Source of the DNA: an uncultured Arenicella sp.
GTDB taxonomy: Bacteria; Pseudomonadota; Gammaproteobacteria; Arenicellales; Arenicellaceae
Direction: 5' to 3'
Assembly (NCBI GenBank): GCA_938045295.1
Contig: CALINO010000001.1
Span: forward strand, 1-64,000
DNA length: 64,000 nucleotides
Of the stretch, positions 18,729 through 26,194 are shown one piece after another. A model generated the notes under the pieces. It ran no database searches. It had not been told where the DNA came from and saw nothing but the letters and a program-made list of their open reading frames with translations. How positions within the stretch are numbered: the stretch's first letter is position 1; every line of letters starts with the position of its first letter. A program made the translations under genes and the position numbers.

Positions 18729-20387
18729 ATGTATAAATACGATGCGGTCGATACGGCCATTGTAAAACAACGAGTTGCTCAGTTTCGCGACCAAGTTAAA
18801 CGCCATTTTGATGGCGAGTTAAGTGCCGCCGATTTACAACCATTGCGCCTGCGTAATGGTTTGTACATGCAAATTCACGCGCACATGTTACGTGTGGCCA
18901 TTCCTTACGGCTTGATCAGTTCGGCGCAAATGCGAACCATGGCTCACATTGCCACCAAGTACGACAAAGGCTATGCCCATTTCACCACTCGCCAAAACAT
19001 TCAATACAACTGGCCAGAACTGGCTGACGTGCCAGATATTTTAGACGAATTGGCCGACGTGGAAATGCACGCCATTCAAACCAGTGGCAACTGCATACGC
19101 AACACCACCTCAGACCAATACGCCGGTGTAGCAAAAGACGAAATCATTGACCCGCGCCCGTACTGCGAAATTATTCGCCAATGGTCTACCTTGCACCCTG
19201 AGTTTTATTGGTTGCCGCGCAAATTTAAAATTGCCGTTACCGGCGCCACTAACGACCGCGCCGCGGTGCAGTTTCATGACATAGGTCTTGAAGTGGTGCA
19301 CAACCAAGCCAACGAAATTGGTTTTAAAGTGTATGTGGGCGGTGGCCTAGGCCGTACGCCCGTGATTGGCAAAGTGATTAAAGAATTCTTACCGCGCGAA
19401 GACATATTGTCGTACTGCGATGCCATTCTTCGGGTGTATAACCTGCATGGCCGACGCGACAATAAATACAAAGCGCGCATCAAAATTTTAGTGAACGCCA
19501 TGGGCATTGACGCGTTTCGCGAAGAAGTGGAAGCCGATTGGGAGTTCACCAAAAACGGCGAGCTGAAACTGCACGACGAAGACTTTGCCAAAATGGCCGA
19601 GTTTTTCCCGGCGCCAGCTTACGATGACCTGCCCGAAGGCGATGATCGCGTGGAAAAATGGCGTTCTTTAGACAGCCGTTTTAAAGCGTGGTACGACAAC
19701 AATACGGTTGAACACAAACAAGCCGGTTACCGTATTGTGAACATTTCACTCAAAGAGCACGGCGTTGCCCCCGGTGACATCACCGACGAGCAAATGCTGG
19801 CCGTGGCCGACATTGCCGACCAATACTCGTTTGGCGAAGTGCGCTCAACACACGAACAAAATTTAGTATTGGCCGACGTTCGTGAACAAGATTTATTAGA
19901 GCTGTGGAAAACACTGGATGCCAACCGCTTAGCCACGCCAAACATTGGCTCAGTCAACGACATGATTTGCTGCCCAGGCTTGGATTTTTGCTCATTGGCC
20001 AACGCCAGCTCAATTTCAATTGCCAAACAAATTAACGACAAGTTCACCGATTTTGACGAGCTGTATGACATTGGCGAAGTTAAATTAAAAATGTCGGGCT
20101 GCATGAACGCCTGCGGCCACCACCACGTAGGCCACATTGGCATACTGGGTGTGGATAAAAAAGGCGTAGAGTGGTATCAACTCACCATTGGCGGCGACGC
20201 CAGCAACAACGCCGAGCTTGGCACCCGCTTAGGCCCAGCCATTGCCAAAGACAAAGTGGGCGATGCGGTGTCAGATATTTTGCAAGTTTATAAAGACCAA
20301 CGCCAAAATGACGAACGCTTGCTCGACACTTTCCGCCGAGTGGGCATTGACCCATTTAAAGAGCGCGTATACGCAGAGGCCAACTAA
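18729..20387 (+). CDS. cysI: Nitrite/sulfite reductase, siroheme subunit
   Basis: A 552-residue assimilatory sulfite reductase haemoprotein. The 4Fe-4S/siroheme cysteines are visible in MICCPGLDFCSLAN (around residue 415) and KMSGCMNACGHHHVGHIGI (around 455). The N-terminal half has the ferredoxin-like HFTTRQNIQYNW substrate motif. It reduces sulfite to sulfide for cysteine synthesis. Its stop overlaps the start of a DUF934 gene, the usual partner in proteobacteria that use this short CysI type. The electron donor subunit is not in the window. Confidence 0.93.
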   Translation: MYKYDAVDTAIVKQRVAQFRDQVKRHFDGELSAADLQPLRLRNGLYMQIHAHMLRVAIPYGLISSAQMRTMAHIATKYDKGYAHFTTRQNIQYNWPELADVPDILDELADVEMHAIQTSGNCIRNTTSDQYAGVAKDEIIDPRPYCEIIRQWSTLHPEFYWLPRKFKIAVTGATNDRAAVQFHDIGLEVVHNQANEIGFKVYVGGGLGRTPVIGKVIKEFLPREDILSYCDAILRVYNLHGRRDNKYKARIKILVNAMGIDAFREEVEADWEFTKNGELKLHDEDFAKMAEFFPAPAYDDLPEGDDRVEKWRSLDSRFKAWYDNNTVEHKQAGYRIVNISLKEHGVAPGDITDEQMLAVADIADQYSFGEVRSTHEQNLVLADVREQDLLELWKTLDANRLATPNIGSVNDMICCPGLDFCSLANASSISIAKQINDKFTDFDELYDIGEVKLKMSGCMNACGHHHVGHIGILGVDKKGVEWYQLTIGGDASNNAELGTRLGPAIAKDKVGDAVSDILQVYKDQRQNDERLLDTFRRVGIDPFKERVYAEAN

Positions 20388-20980
20388 TGACGATTAATAA
20401 AACGGTTGCCAACCGCAGTAAAAAAGCACGCCCCAAGGCCACGCCATCACGCATTCAAACCAACATGCAAAGCGCAAAAGCCATTGTTGATCAGGCTATT
20501 GTTGATAACAACATTGTGCACATTGCAGAGACTGAAGAATTAACGGCCAGCGACCTGCCCAATGGGTTGGTCAGCGTACCTCTAAATTTATGGCTTGAAG
20601 ACAAAGACGCCATCAAAGCCCGCGACGGCATTACCGCCGTACAAATTGCGGTGGATGAAGAGCCTGAAGACCTAATTGATGACTTGGCAGATATCGACAT
20701 GATCGTTCTGCCGTTTGTAAATCACGTCGATGGCCAAGCCTACTCGCACGCTTACAAGCTAAGAACGCGCTACGGCTTTAAAGGCCAAATTCGAGTTATT
20801 GGCGACGTAAAGTTTGACCAGCTCGGCTTTTTAACACGCGTAGGCTGTAATGCGTTTGAACTGCCTGAGTCAGAAAATTTAGAAACCGCCCTGCGCGCAT
20901 TTAATGAGTTCAGCGATTTTTATCAACCGTCAGCCGACGGTGCTCCGTTAATTTTTTCACGCCGACGCGCCGTACACTAA
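20387..20980 (+). CDS. DUF934 protein (CysI partner)
   Basis: A 197-residue protein of the DUF934 family found immediately after the siroheme sulfite reductase gene in many proteobacteria. The C-terminal half contains DMIVLPFVNHVDGQAYSHAYKLRTRYGFKGQIRVIGDV and ends DFYQPSADGAPLIFSRRR, matching the family; the first 35 residues are basic and poorly conserved. The ATG overlaps the cysI stop codon, so translation is coupled. Role in sulfite reduction is inferred from linkage; the biochemical function is not established. Confidence 0.88.
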   Translation: MTINKTVANRSKKARPKATPSRIQTNMQSAKAIVDQAIVDNNIVHIAETEELTASDLPNGLVSVPLNLWLEDKDAIKARDGITAVQIAVDEEPEDLIDDLADIDMIVLPFVNHVDGQAYSHAYKLRTRYGFKGQIRVIGDVKFDQLGFLTRVGCNAFELPESENLETALRAFNEFSDFYQPSADGAPLIFSRRRAVH

Positions 20981-20984
20981 CGCC

Positions 20985-21284
20985 ATGCCACACATTACCT
21001 TTGTTAAAAAAATTCTCGCCAATGGCGAAATGTGTAAAAAATGCCACGAGGTCAGTGAGCGATTGGCCAGCGAAGGCTTAATAGAACACGTCAATCACAT
21101 TGCCATTGCCGATGAGCGCGATGCCGACTCTGAAGGCATGCGCCTAGCGGCCAAACACGAAGTGGAACGCGCGCCGTTTTTCTTAGTAGAAGAAAACGGC
21201 GAAATCACGGTGTTTGATATCTACTTTAAATTCAAAAAGTACATGGCCAATCAAGGCGTTGCAACTCAGTCAGCCGATTTATAA
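20985..21284 (+). CDS. Small thioredoxin-fold-like CxxC protein
   Basis: A 99-residue protein starting four bases after DUF934. It carries a CKKC motif at residues 17-20 after a short beta segment (ITFVKKILANGEMCKKC), and VERAPFFLVEENGEITVF near 65-80 with a proline preceding the beta hairpin, as the cis-proline does in thioredoxin folds. A redox role in sulfur assimilation is inferred from the motif and operon position; it could also be a metal-binding protein. Confidence 0.65.
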   Translation: MPHITFVKKILANGEMCKKCHEVSERLASEGLIEHVNHIAIADERDADSEGMRLAAKHEVERAPFFLVEENGEITVFDIYFKFKKYMANQGVATQSADL

Positions 21285-21286
21285 CC

Positions 21287-21388
21287 ATGAGTTGGCTGCT
21301 GTTGTTAAAAATAGCCGTCGTTGTATTCGTGTTCGCCCTGCCGCTGTATTTGGTTTATTTATTGATCAAGTCCAATAAAGACAACTGA
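21287..21388 (+). CDS. Single-pass membrane microprotein
   Basis: A 33-codon ORF too short for the track, starting two bases after the previous stop. The product is one hydrophobic helix (MSWLLLLKIAVVVFVFALP) followed by a short charged tail (IKSNKDN). Tight spacing with three upstream genes suggests it is translated as the last gene of the sulfite-reductase operon. It ends five bases before the stop of intI on the other strand. Confidence 0.5.
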   Translation: MSWLLLLKIAVVVFVFALPLYLVYLLIKSNKDN

Positions 21389-21393
21389 ATCTT

Positions 21394-22359
21394 CTATTCA
21401 AATATTCGATCCAAGGGGCTTTGAGTGCCAGCGTAATGTTGGCCGATAACGTGCGTGTATATTTGCGTTGTCTTCACATCCGTATGCCCAAGCAGTTCTT
21501 GCACCGTTCTAATGTCAGTGCCCGACTCTAATAAATGCGTGGCAAAGGAATGACGAAAGGTGTGACACGTTACGCGCTTATTAAGCTTGGCCGATAAAGT
21601 GGCTCGTTTTACCGCTTTTCTTATCACCGTATGGTGCAAATGAAAACGGCATAACTCCCCACTCACAGAATGCTTACTAATGGTGGTTGACGGAAACAAA
21701 AACATCCACGCCGGTGTTTTATAAGCAAACGGATACTTCCGTCCCAAGGCCATAGGCATGTAAGGGCCAATCCTTTTTTGATTGTCCAAACGCTGCACAG
21801 CCAGCGCCACCTGAATTTGCTGTTTCAGTTCTGGCTTTAATTGCTGACTCAACAAACTGACCCTATCTTTACCGCCTTTGCCCGATCGAACCGTGACACT
21901 GTTTTTGTCAAAATCGATATCTTGAACACGTAAACGCAAAGCCTCAGACACCCTTAAACCACTGCCGTACATTATTTGCACAATCAACTTATGAATACCA
22001 CTGAGCTCATTAATCACAACACTGACTTCATTAACACTGAGCACCGTAGGTAATTTCCGCGGTTTCGTTGAACGTTGAAAATTTAAGTTTTCAAGCGGCA
22101 ATTCTAAAAACTTATTGTACAAAAAGCCTATTGCATTCAAAGCAATACTTTGAGTATTCGCCGAGACCGCCCGCTCATTAGCCAAATAATCTAAAAAAGC
22201 AATCACCTCGTCTCGACCCATCTCTTTCGGGTGCCGCTTCTTATGAAAATTGATATAAAAACGAATCCAATACAAATAACTCTTTTCAGTTTTTAGCGCA
22301 TACCCTCGTAAACGCATCGTCCTGCGAATAGACTCCAAAAACGGGCTCCTTGCATACAT
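21394..22359 (-). CDS. intI: Integron integrase IntI
   Basis: A 321-residue tyrosine recombinase that recombines folded single-stranded attC sites with attI. Catalytic residues visible are R136 (GSGLRVSEALRLR), H266 and R269 (CHTFRHSFATHL), H292 (LLGHTDVKTTQ) and nucleophile Y301 (QIYTHV). Residues about 197-240 contain the integron-specific insert (KYPFAYKTPAWMFLFPS then the ELCRFHLHHTVI segment) that separates IntI from XerC/D. It is full length with no frameshift, so it is probably active. It is divergent from the cassettes and headed by a LexA box. Confidence 0.96.
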   Translation of the reverse strand: MYARSPFLESIRRTMRLRGYALKTEKSYLYWIRFYINFHKKRHPKEMGRDEVIAFLDYLANERAVSANTQSIALNAIGFLYNKFLELPLENLNFQRSTKPRKLPTVLSVNEVSVVINELSGIHKLIVQIMYGSGLRVSEALRLRVQDIDFDKNSVTVRSGKGGKDRVSLLSQQLKPELKQQIQVALAVQRLDNQKRIGPYMPMALGRKYPFAYKTPAWMFLFPSTTISKHSVSGELCRFHLHHTVIRKAVKRATLSAKLNKRVTCHTFRHSFATHLLESGTDIRTVQELLGHTDVKTTQIYTHVIGQHYAGTQSPLDRIFE

Positions 22360-22377
22360 TTCACCTTCCCCCTATAA

Positions 22378-22393
22378 CTGTATATTTATACAG
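22378..22393. promoter_or_regulatory. LexA (SOS) box in the intI promoter
   Basis: CTGTATATTTATACAG matches the gammaproteobacterial LexA consensus CTGT-N8-ACAG exactly at all eight fixed positions. It lies 19 bases upstream of the intI ATG, between a GGGGGAAGG ribosome site and AT-rich promoter sequence. SOS control of intI is established for several integrons. Confidence 0.88.
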
Positions 22394-22421
22394 TTTATAT
22401 TTTTAGAAATGATAAATCAAA

Positions 22422-22553
22422 CACCTTTCACCCCCTTTGCTGCCCCCTTTCACACCTTGATTTTAAAAAAAACAATAATAATCAATTAGTTAAAATCATC
22501 ATAAAATAAATAGTAGGCACCCTCGGTAGAAAAACGAGCACGCCCCCTTTCAC
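22422..22553. repeat. CCCCCTTT direct repeats next to attI
   Basis: GCCCCCTTTCAC occurs at 22442-22453 and again at 22542-22553, exactly 100 bases apart, with a partial copy CCCCCTTTG at 22431 and CACCTTTCACC at 22422. They lie between intI and the recombination point, where some integrons have integrase- or host-factor-binding repeats. Function is unproven. Confidence 0.5.
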
Positions 22554-22599
22554 TCCAATAAAAAACCAGATAAAGTACCCAAATATTAGAAATATCAGG

Positions 22600-22669
22600 G
22601 AGTTACAAAGAAAATGAACATTAATGGAAAGGCGACAAAGTGCGCTCGCAATCTAATAAGCTGTTATGC
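22600..22669 (+). other. Putative attI site
   Basis: The recombination core GTTATGC at 22663-22669 is the junction of the first cassette, and matches the ends of several attC sites (for example GTTATGA at 28579). The cassette starts at the T at 22664. The limits of the full attI are a guess because attI sites have little conservation beyond the core. Confidence 0.6.
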
Positions 22670-22679
22670 ATATGAATAA
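22614..22679 (+). CDS. Short ORF crossing attI
   Basis: A 21-residue ORF (begins MNINGKATK) with a GGGAG ribosome site 11 bases upstream. It runs through the attI core and its stop overlaps the preferred start codon of cassette 1 (ATG at 22672). The arrangement parallels ORF-11/ORF-18 in attI1 of class 1 integrons, which raises translation of the first cassette by coupling. That it is translated is inference. Confidence 0.4.
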   Translation: MNINGKATKCARNLISCYAYE

Positions 22680-23328
22680 GTTTCTCCCATTCTTTATAGC
22701 ATTGTTTTGTAAACAAGCTTTCGCACATGATATTGGAGTTAAAAAATTTAGCAGTGGGTTGTATGAAAAATATGAACTTGAGTACCCAGCATCACTAACC
22801 GACGATAATTTGGAAATTATTTTCAAAGAAATTGGAGCCGTGTCATCCGATCCAATTTACTCTATAAATCAACGTAGAGATCACCTTTACGATGTGGTTA
22901 TATGCACAAAAAGAGAAGGCGTTAAAGGAGAATGTAAATCGGGTGAATCCTATTTATTTGGTCAAGGAGAGGTGGCTTTTTCAAACTTCACAATAACACC
23001 AAGTAAAATTCAATTTATTTCACCTAAAAGTGAATCCGGCGATGTTGTTAAACCACTAAAGTATTCGCTGGGAAGGTATGAGAATGTCCCTTTCTCTTAC
23101 GCATCAAGCCTCTCAGAAGAACAGATAGAATTAGTAATCGAAAAAATTTCAGATCAAACGAGCCATGAAATAATGTCTGTTTATCCAGTGCGAGATAGTT
23201 TTTCCAAGTACAGAATTATGACTTGCACCTCTGGTGCAAGAATAAAATATTATTGCGATGGAGGAGAGTCATATGAATTTGATTTCAATACTTACAAAAT
23301 CAAAAAATCAGGTAACTGGGTACAATAG
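22672..23328 (+). CDS. Cassette 1: secreted protein with two tandem domains
   Basis: A 218-residue product with signal peptide MNKFLPFFIALFCKQAFA. The mature protein is two copies of one domain of about 100 residues. Compare KKFSSGLYEKYELEYPASL with LKYSLGRYENVPFSYASSL, and CKSGESYLF with CDGGESYEF; each copy has a cysteine pair. No named family recognised. The ATG at 22672 is preferred over 22666 because 22666 lies inside the attI core and the second start leads directly into the signal peptide. It is followed by a good attC. Confidence 0.75.
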   Translation: MNKFLPFFIALFCKQAFAHDIGVKKFSSGLYEKYELEYPASLTDDNLEIIFKEIGAVSSDPIYSINQRRDHLYDVVICTKREGVKGECKSGESYLFGQGEVAFSNFTITPSKIQFISPKSESGDVVKPLKYSLGRYENVPFSYASSLSEEQIELVIEKISDQTSHEIMSVYPVRDSFSKYRIMTCTSGARIKYYCDGGESYEFDFNTYKIKKSGNWVQ

Positions 23329-23331
23329 AAT

Positions 23332-23412
23332 GCATAACAAGCTTAAAAACTTACATTCACTACGTTTATTCGGACGCGCAAAAAGCGCGCGCCCGTTTTA
23401 AGGGCGTTAGGT
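23332..23412 (+). repeat. attC site 1
   Basis: Outer boxes GCATAAC and GTTAGGT bracket 81 bases. L-boxes CTTAAAA/TTTTAAG pair with an unpaired G, and the centre CGGACGCGC-AAAAA-GCGCGCGCCCG forms a GC-rich stem. Cassette boundary is at G/TT, 23406/23407. Confidence 0.85.
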
Positions 23413-23428
23413 TTACGGAGAATAAATC

Positions 23429-23971
23429 TTGAGTCAATTAATCGGATATATCGGAACCATAATTGTTGGTGTCATTGTTGGCTTGCTTGTTGAGCGCTTT
23501 AAGGCGAAGCCCAAATTGTTGTATTGGCTTCCTGGTTCTTTTCACTTCAATCTAAAAAATCATAATCTGGAGTTGAGAACTGATTCTTTAACCATACAAA
23601 ATACAGGTTCAAAGCCCGCTACTGACATCGAGATAATCTATCAAGAAAAACTTGATCATTTTCAATTTTCAACTGCTATAGCATTTTCCGAAAAAACATT
23701 GAGCAGCGGAGAGTACGTGATACAAATACCAAGCCTTGGTGGCAAAGAATTTGTAAATATCCAAATGATGAGTCATGTCAAAGTTCCAGTATTATTAAAT
23801 GTACGCTCTGCCGAAGGCAGAGCACACCAAATACAAGTGCATTTGCAAAGATTAATTCCTAAGTGGGTTATTTATGGTGTAGCTCTTGTTACTTTTATTG
23901 GGCTAGGTTTTATCACATACTGGTTTTTCAACGCTATCATATTCTTATCAAAAACTATCGGCGTAATTTAA
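23429..23971 (+). CDS. Cassette 2: membrane protein with extracytoplasmic domain
   Basis: A 180-residue protein with a TTG start supported by a GGAG site (TACGGAG) eight bases upstream. An N-terminal helix (LIGYIGTIIVGVIVGLLVE) and a C-terminal helix pair (WVIYGVALVTFIGLGFITYWFF) flank a soluble domain of about 110 residues rich in beta strands (LTIQNTGSKPATDIEIIYQ), resembling an immunoglobulin-like domain. I do not recognise the family. It starts 22 bases after the attC1 core, the normal spacing for a cassette gene. Confidence 0.7.
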   Translation: MSQLIGYIGTIIVGVIVGLLVERFKAKPKLLYWLPGSFHFNLKNHNLELRTDSLTIQNTGSKPATDIEIIYQEKLDHFQFSTAIAFSEKTLSSGEYVIQIPSLGGKEFVNIQMMSHVKVPVLLNVRSAEGRAHQIQVHLQRLIPKWVIYGVALVTFIGLGFITYWFFNAIIFLSKTIGVI

Positions 23972-23979
23972 GTGTTGCA

Positions 23980-24057
23980 ACCTAACAAGAATAAACACAA
24001 TGCGCTTACAGCGCTCGGACGCGGGCTACGCCCGCGCCCGTGTTATTGGCGTTAAGT
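23980..24057 (+). repeat. attC site 2
   Basis: ACCTAAC and GTTAAGT bracket 78 bases. L-boxes AATAAACAC/GTGTTATT pair, and the centre CGGACGCGGGC-TAC-GCCCGCGCCCG is a strong stem. The centre shares CTCGGACGCG with attC3. Confidence 0.88.
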
Positions 24058-24063
24058 GTATAA

Positions 24064-24405
24064 ATGAATTACGACGAATATATTGAAGAGGCGAGAAAAT
24101 ATTCAAGAGATGAAGTGGTTTCTCGTCTAGTTTCGCTACTGATCAATTGGAAGTCTGATAATAGAAATGCATTAGAGTTAGCTGATTCAATCGAAAGATT
24201 TTTTGGTAACTCTTGGATAACCAGCGAAGAAACTCATAATCATCTTTATAAACTCTGGTCTAGTTTCAAAGCTGCTGCAATTTCTGACATTGGTGGTATG
24301 ACGATGAACGAAAGGCTCTATTTATTTGGGCTTTTCGAACGTTATGAAAGTGCGCTGGAAGAAGAGCAAAAGGCAATATATGCAAAATTGTGTGCAAACA
24401 CTTAA
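24064..24405 (+). CDS. Cassette 3: small acidic hypothetical protein
   Basis: A 113-residue soluble, helical protein (MNYDEYIEEARKYSRDEVV...) with no signal peptide or membrane segment. Similar short acidic proteins are frequent integron cassette products, but no function is known to me. It starts seven bases after the attC2 core. Its own stop codon lies inside the R-box of the truncated attC3. Confidence 0.65.
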   Translation: MNYDEYIEEARKYSRDEVVSRLVSLLINWKSDNRNALELADSIERFFGNSWITSEETHNHLYKLWSSFKAAAISDIGGMTMNERLYLFGLFERYESALEEEQKAIYAKLCANT

Positions 24406-24457
24406 CAAGTATAAAAACGCAAAGCTGCTTCGCAGCTCGGACGCGCATTCTGCGCGT
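24400..24457 (+). repeat. attC site 3, left half only
   Basis: ACTTAAC, then AAGTATAAAAACGC and the CTCGGACGCG centre of attC1/2 type, are present. The right arm that should read GCGTTTTTAT...GCGTTA is missing; IS sequence begins at 24458 in its place. Confidence 0.75.
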
Positions 24458-24598
24458 TGATCTGATACCACTTTAGTAGACAGTATTTACTGTCAACTAA
24501 GGAGGTATCCCGAATGGGACAAACAAAAAAGCGACATTATGAACGTTACACCTTGGCGTTTAAGCTCCAAGCCGTTAAGTTAGCTAATCACCCTGGCG
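24458..24598 (+). mobile_element. IS3-family insertion sequence, left-end remnant
   Basis: TGATCTGATACCACTTTAG at 24458 resembles IS3-family terminal repeats, followed by the leader and the first 28 codons of orfA. The rest of the element (orfA remainder, orfB and right end) is absent; sequence switches to cassette 4 at the GTTATGC core (24598). It has inserted in the centre-right arm of attC3. No target duplication can be checked because the right end is gone. Confidence 0.75.
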
Positions 24599-24627
24599 TT
24601 ATGCATCAAATTAGAGAGCAACTATGA
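24514..24627 (+). pseudogene. Truncated IS3 OrfA
   Basis: A 37-codon reading frame whose first 28 residues (MGQTKKRHYERY..AVKLANHPG) match the N-terminus of IS3-family OrfA. After the GTT of the cassette core it runs nine more codons and stops in CTATGA, whose ATG starts cassette 4. It has a perfect AAGGAGG ribosome site. It cannot encode a transposase, but it could act as a translated leader. Confidence 0.75.
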
Positions 24628-25118
24628 GTAAAGGTGTATTAACCTTTTTCTGTGGGAAAATGGGCGCAGGAAAATCCACCAAGGCTATTGAAGTCGCAGA
24701 GGAAGGCAATGCTGTTTTACTTTCTGAAGATGAATGGCTTACGTCACTTTACCCAAATAAAATTTCATCACTAAATGATTACATTGAATTTTCAAATTTA
24801 CTTAAGCCGCAGATCAAAAAACTTGTTCAGTCGATCTTGTGTTCGGGAACCAGTGTGGTAATGGACTTCCCTGCAAATACTCTTTCGCAAAGAGATTGGC
24901 TTCGAAGTATTTTCTTTGAAATCGAAGCTCCGCATAACCTAATGTACATCGACTTGCCAGATGCTATTTGTCTAGAACAAATTGAAAAAAGGCGCATGGA
25001 ACAGCCAGAAAGAGCGGCAACTGATACAGCAGATATGTTTGAGCGGGTTACAAAATACTTTGTAGCTCCGACTTCCGAAGAGGGTTTTAACACAATTATA
25101 GTTACGCAAAATGCATAA
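24624..25118 (+). CDS. Cassette 4: P-loop kinase/ATPase
   Basis: A 164-residue nucleotide kinase-like protein. The Walker A loop is GKMGAGKSTKA at residues 11-21, followed by LSEDEWLTSLYP and the Walker B-like SVVMDFPANT; a lid with ICLEQIEKRRMEQPE is visible near 120. This is the layout of the small AAA_33/zeta-toxin/chloramphenicol-phosphotransferase type kinases. Substrate is unknown; phosphorylation of a drug or of a nucleotide sugar are both possible. The ATG overlaps the stop of the IS-derived ORF (ATGA), and attC4 follows at once. Confidence 0.8.
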   Translation: MSKGVLTFFCGKMGAGKSTKAIEVAEEGNAVLLSEDEWLTSLYPNKISSLNDYIEFSNLLKPQIKKLVQSILCSGTSVVMDFPANTLSQRDWLRSIFFEIEAPHNLMYIDLPDAICLEQIEKRRMEQPERAATDTADMFERVTKYFVAPTSEEGFNTIIVTQNA

Positions 25119-25188
25119 CAAAGGCGCTACTACGGAAAATTTACTCGCTAGCGTTCCTAAATTATTTCCGCAGAGTGCGGCGTTAGCC
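25113..25188 (+). repeat. attC site 4
   Basis: GCATAAC and GTTAGCC bracket 76 bases. The arms CGGAAAATTTA and TAAATTATTTCCG form the central stem; AAAGGCGC pairs loosely with GCGGC. It differs in sequence from attC1-3. Confidence 0.78.
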
Positions 25189-25193
25189 ATTTG

Positions 25194-26090
25194 TTATACC
25201 ACTTTTACATTGGCCAACAAGTAATCTATGAATGCTCTTGTTTTAACAGGTAAGAAGCGTTTAGATGGATAGACTAACCAAATCGAGGTATCAAAGTCTG
25301 CACCAGCCACTTGCCAATTTGGCAAAATACTAATCAGCTTTTTAGTCTTCAGCTCATCTTTAATCGCCCAATTTGGTAGTAATGCGATACCCGCATCGCT
25401 CTCAGCGGATTCTTGGATTGCAGACGCAGTTGTCATTGTGAGTACTGGCTCAATCGGAATCGATTCTATCCGTTCGTCTTTTTTGAAATTCCATTCGGTA
25501 TTAAATGTGCTATATGCAAAACTAATGAGCCTATGTGCAAGAATATCGCGTGGTTTTTCTATCTTAGCTGATCTTGCTATGTAATTTGGGGATGCGACAA
25601 GGGCATAGCGAACGTCTATGAGTTTTCTAGCAACCAAACTGCTATCACTAAGGGCTCCATGGCGGATTGCCAAGTCAAATCTATCATCGATCATATTAAC
25701 TTGAGCATCGCTTAGCATTAGATCAAGTCGGATTTTGGGGTAGCGGTCAAAGAATCCACTAAGAATAGGAGAGAGCACTTTTTGGCCAAATGACGTTGAT
25801 GCTGTCACTTTTATGTTGCCAAAAGGTTCTGAATTTTGGTTGAAGAGCTCGTCCCTAGCTAAGTTCAAATCATCAACAAGAGCTTCTACCCTATGAAAGT
25901 AGTCCTCTCCTAATTGAGTTGGCGTTAATGTGCGGGTTGTGCGTTGAAATAAGCGGGCTTGTAACTGTTCTTCCAAACCAGCAATGGCGCGTGATACTGA
26001 AGATGGTGAAATGTTTAGCTTTTTGGCAACGCTGGCGAAACTTTTGGCTTTGTATACGAGTATAAAAAGCTGGATATGGTTGAGATTCAT
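25194..26090 (-). CDS. LysR-type regulator
   Basis: A 298-residue LTTR. The N-terminal winged helix-turn-helix reads FASVAKKLNISPSSVSRAIAGLEEQLQARLFQRTTRTLTPT, and the C-terminal part is the periplasmic-binding-type effector domain (VTASTSFGQKVLSPILSGF onward). It is close to the CrgA/DhmR-like subgroup that controls adjacent oxidoreductases. It is divergent from the azoreductase/SDR pair with about 100 bases between starts, so it probably regulates them. It lies between attC4 and attC5, inside one cassette, in antisense orientation to the array. Confidence 0.9.
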   Translation of the reverse strand: MNLNHIQLFILVYKAKSFASVAKKLNISPSSVSRAIAGLEEQLQARLFQRTTRTLTPTQLGEDYFHRVEALVDDLNLARDELFNQNSEPFGNIKVTASTSFGQKVLSPILSGFFDRYPKIRLDLMLSDAQVNMIDDRFDLAIRHGALSDSSLVARKLIDVRYALVASPNYIARSAKIEKPRDILAHRLISFAYSTFNTEWNFKKDERIESIPIEPVLTMTTASAIQESAESDAGIALLPNWAIKDELKTKKLISILPNWQVAGADFDTSIWLVYPSKRFLPVKTRAFIDYLLANVKVV

Positions 26091-26194
26091 TCGTGCGATT
26101 ACTGCATTAGTTATTTGAAATTCTTGTAGTTTATCAGCTTTAACGCATCAATTAACATGCTTTTACTTCTTAATCAGAGTTAGGAGAGTAAGAA

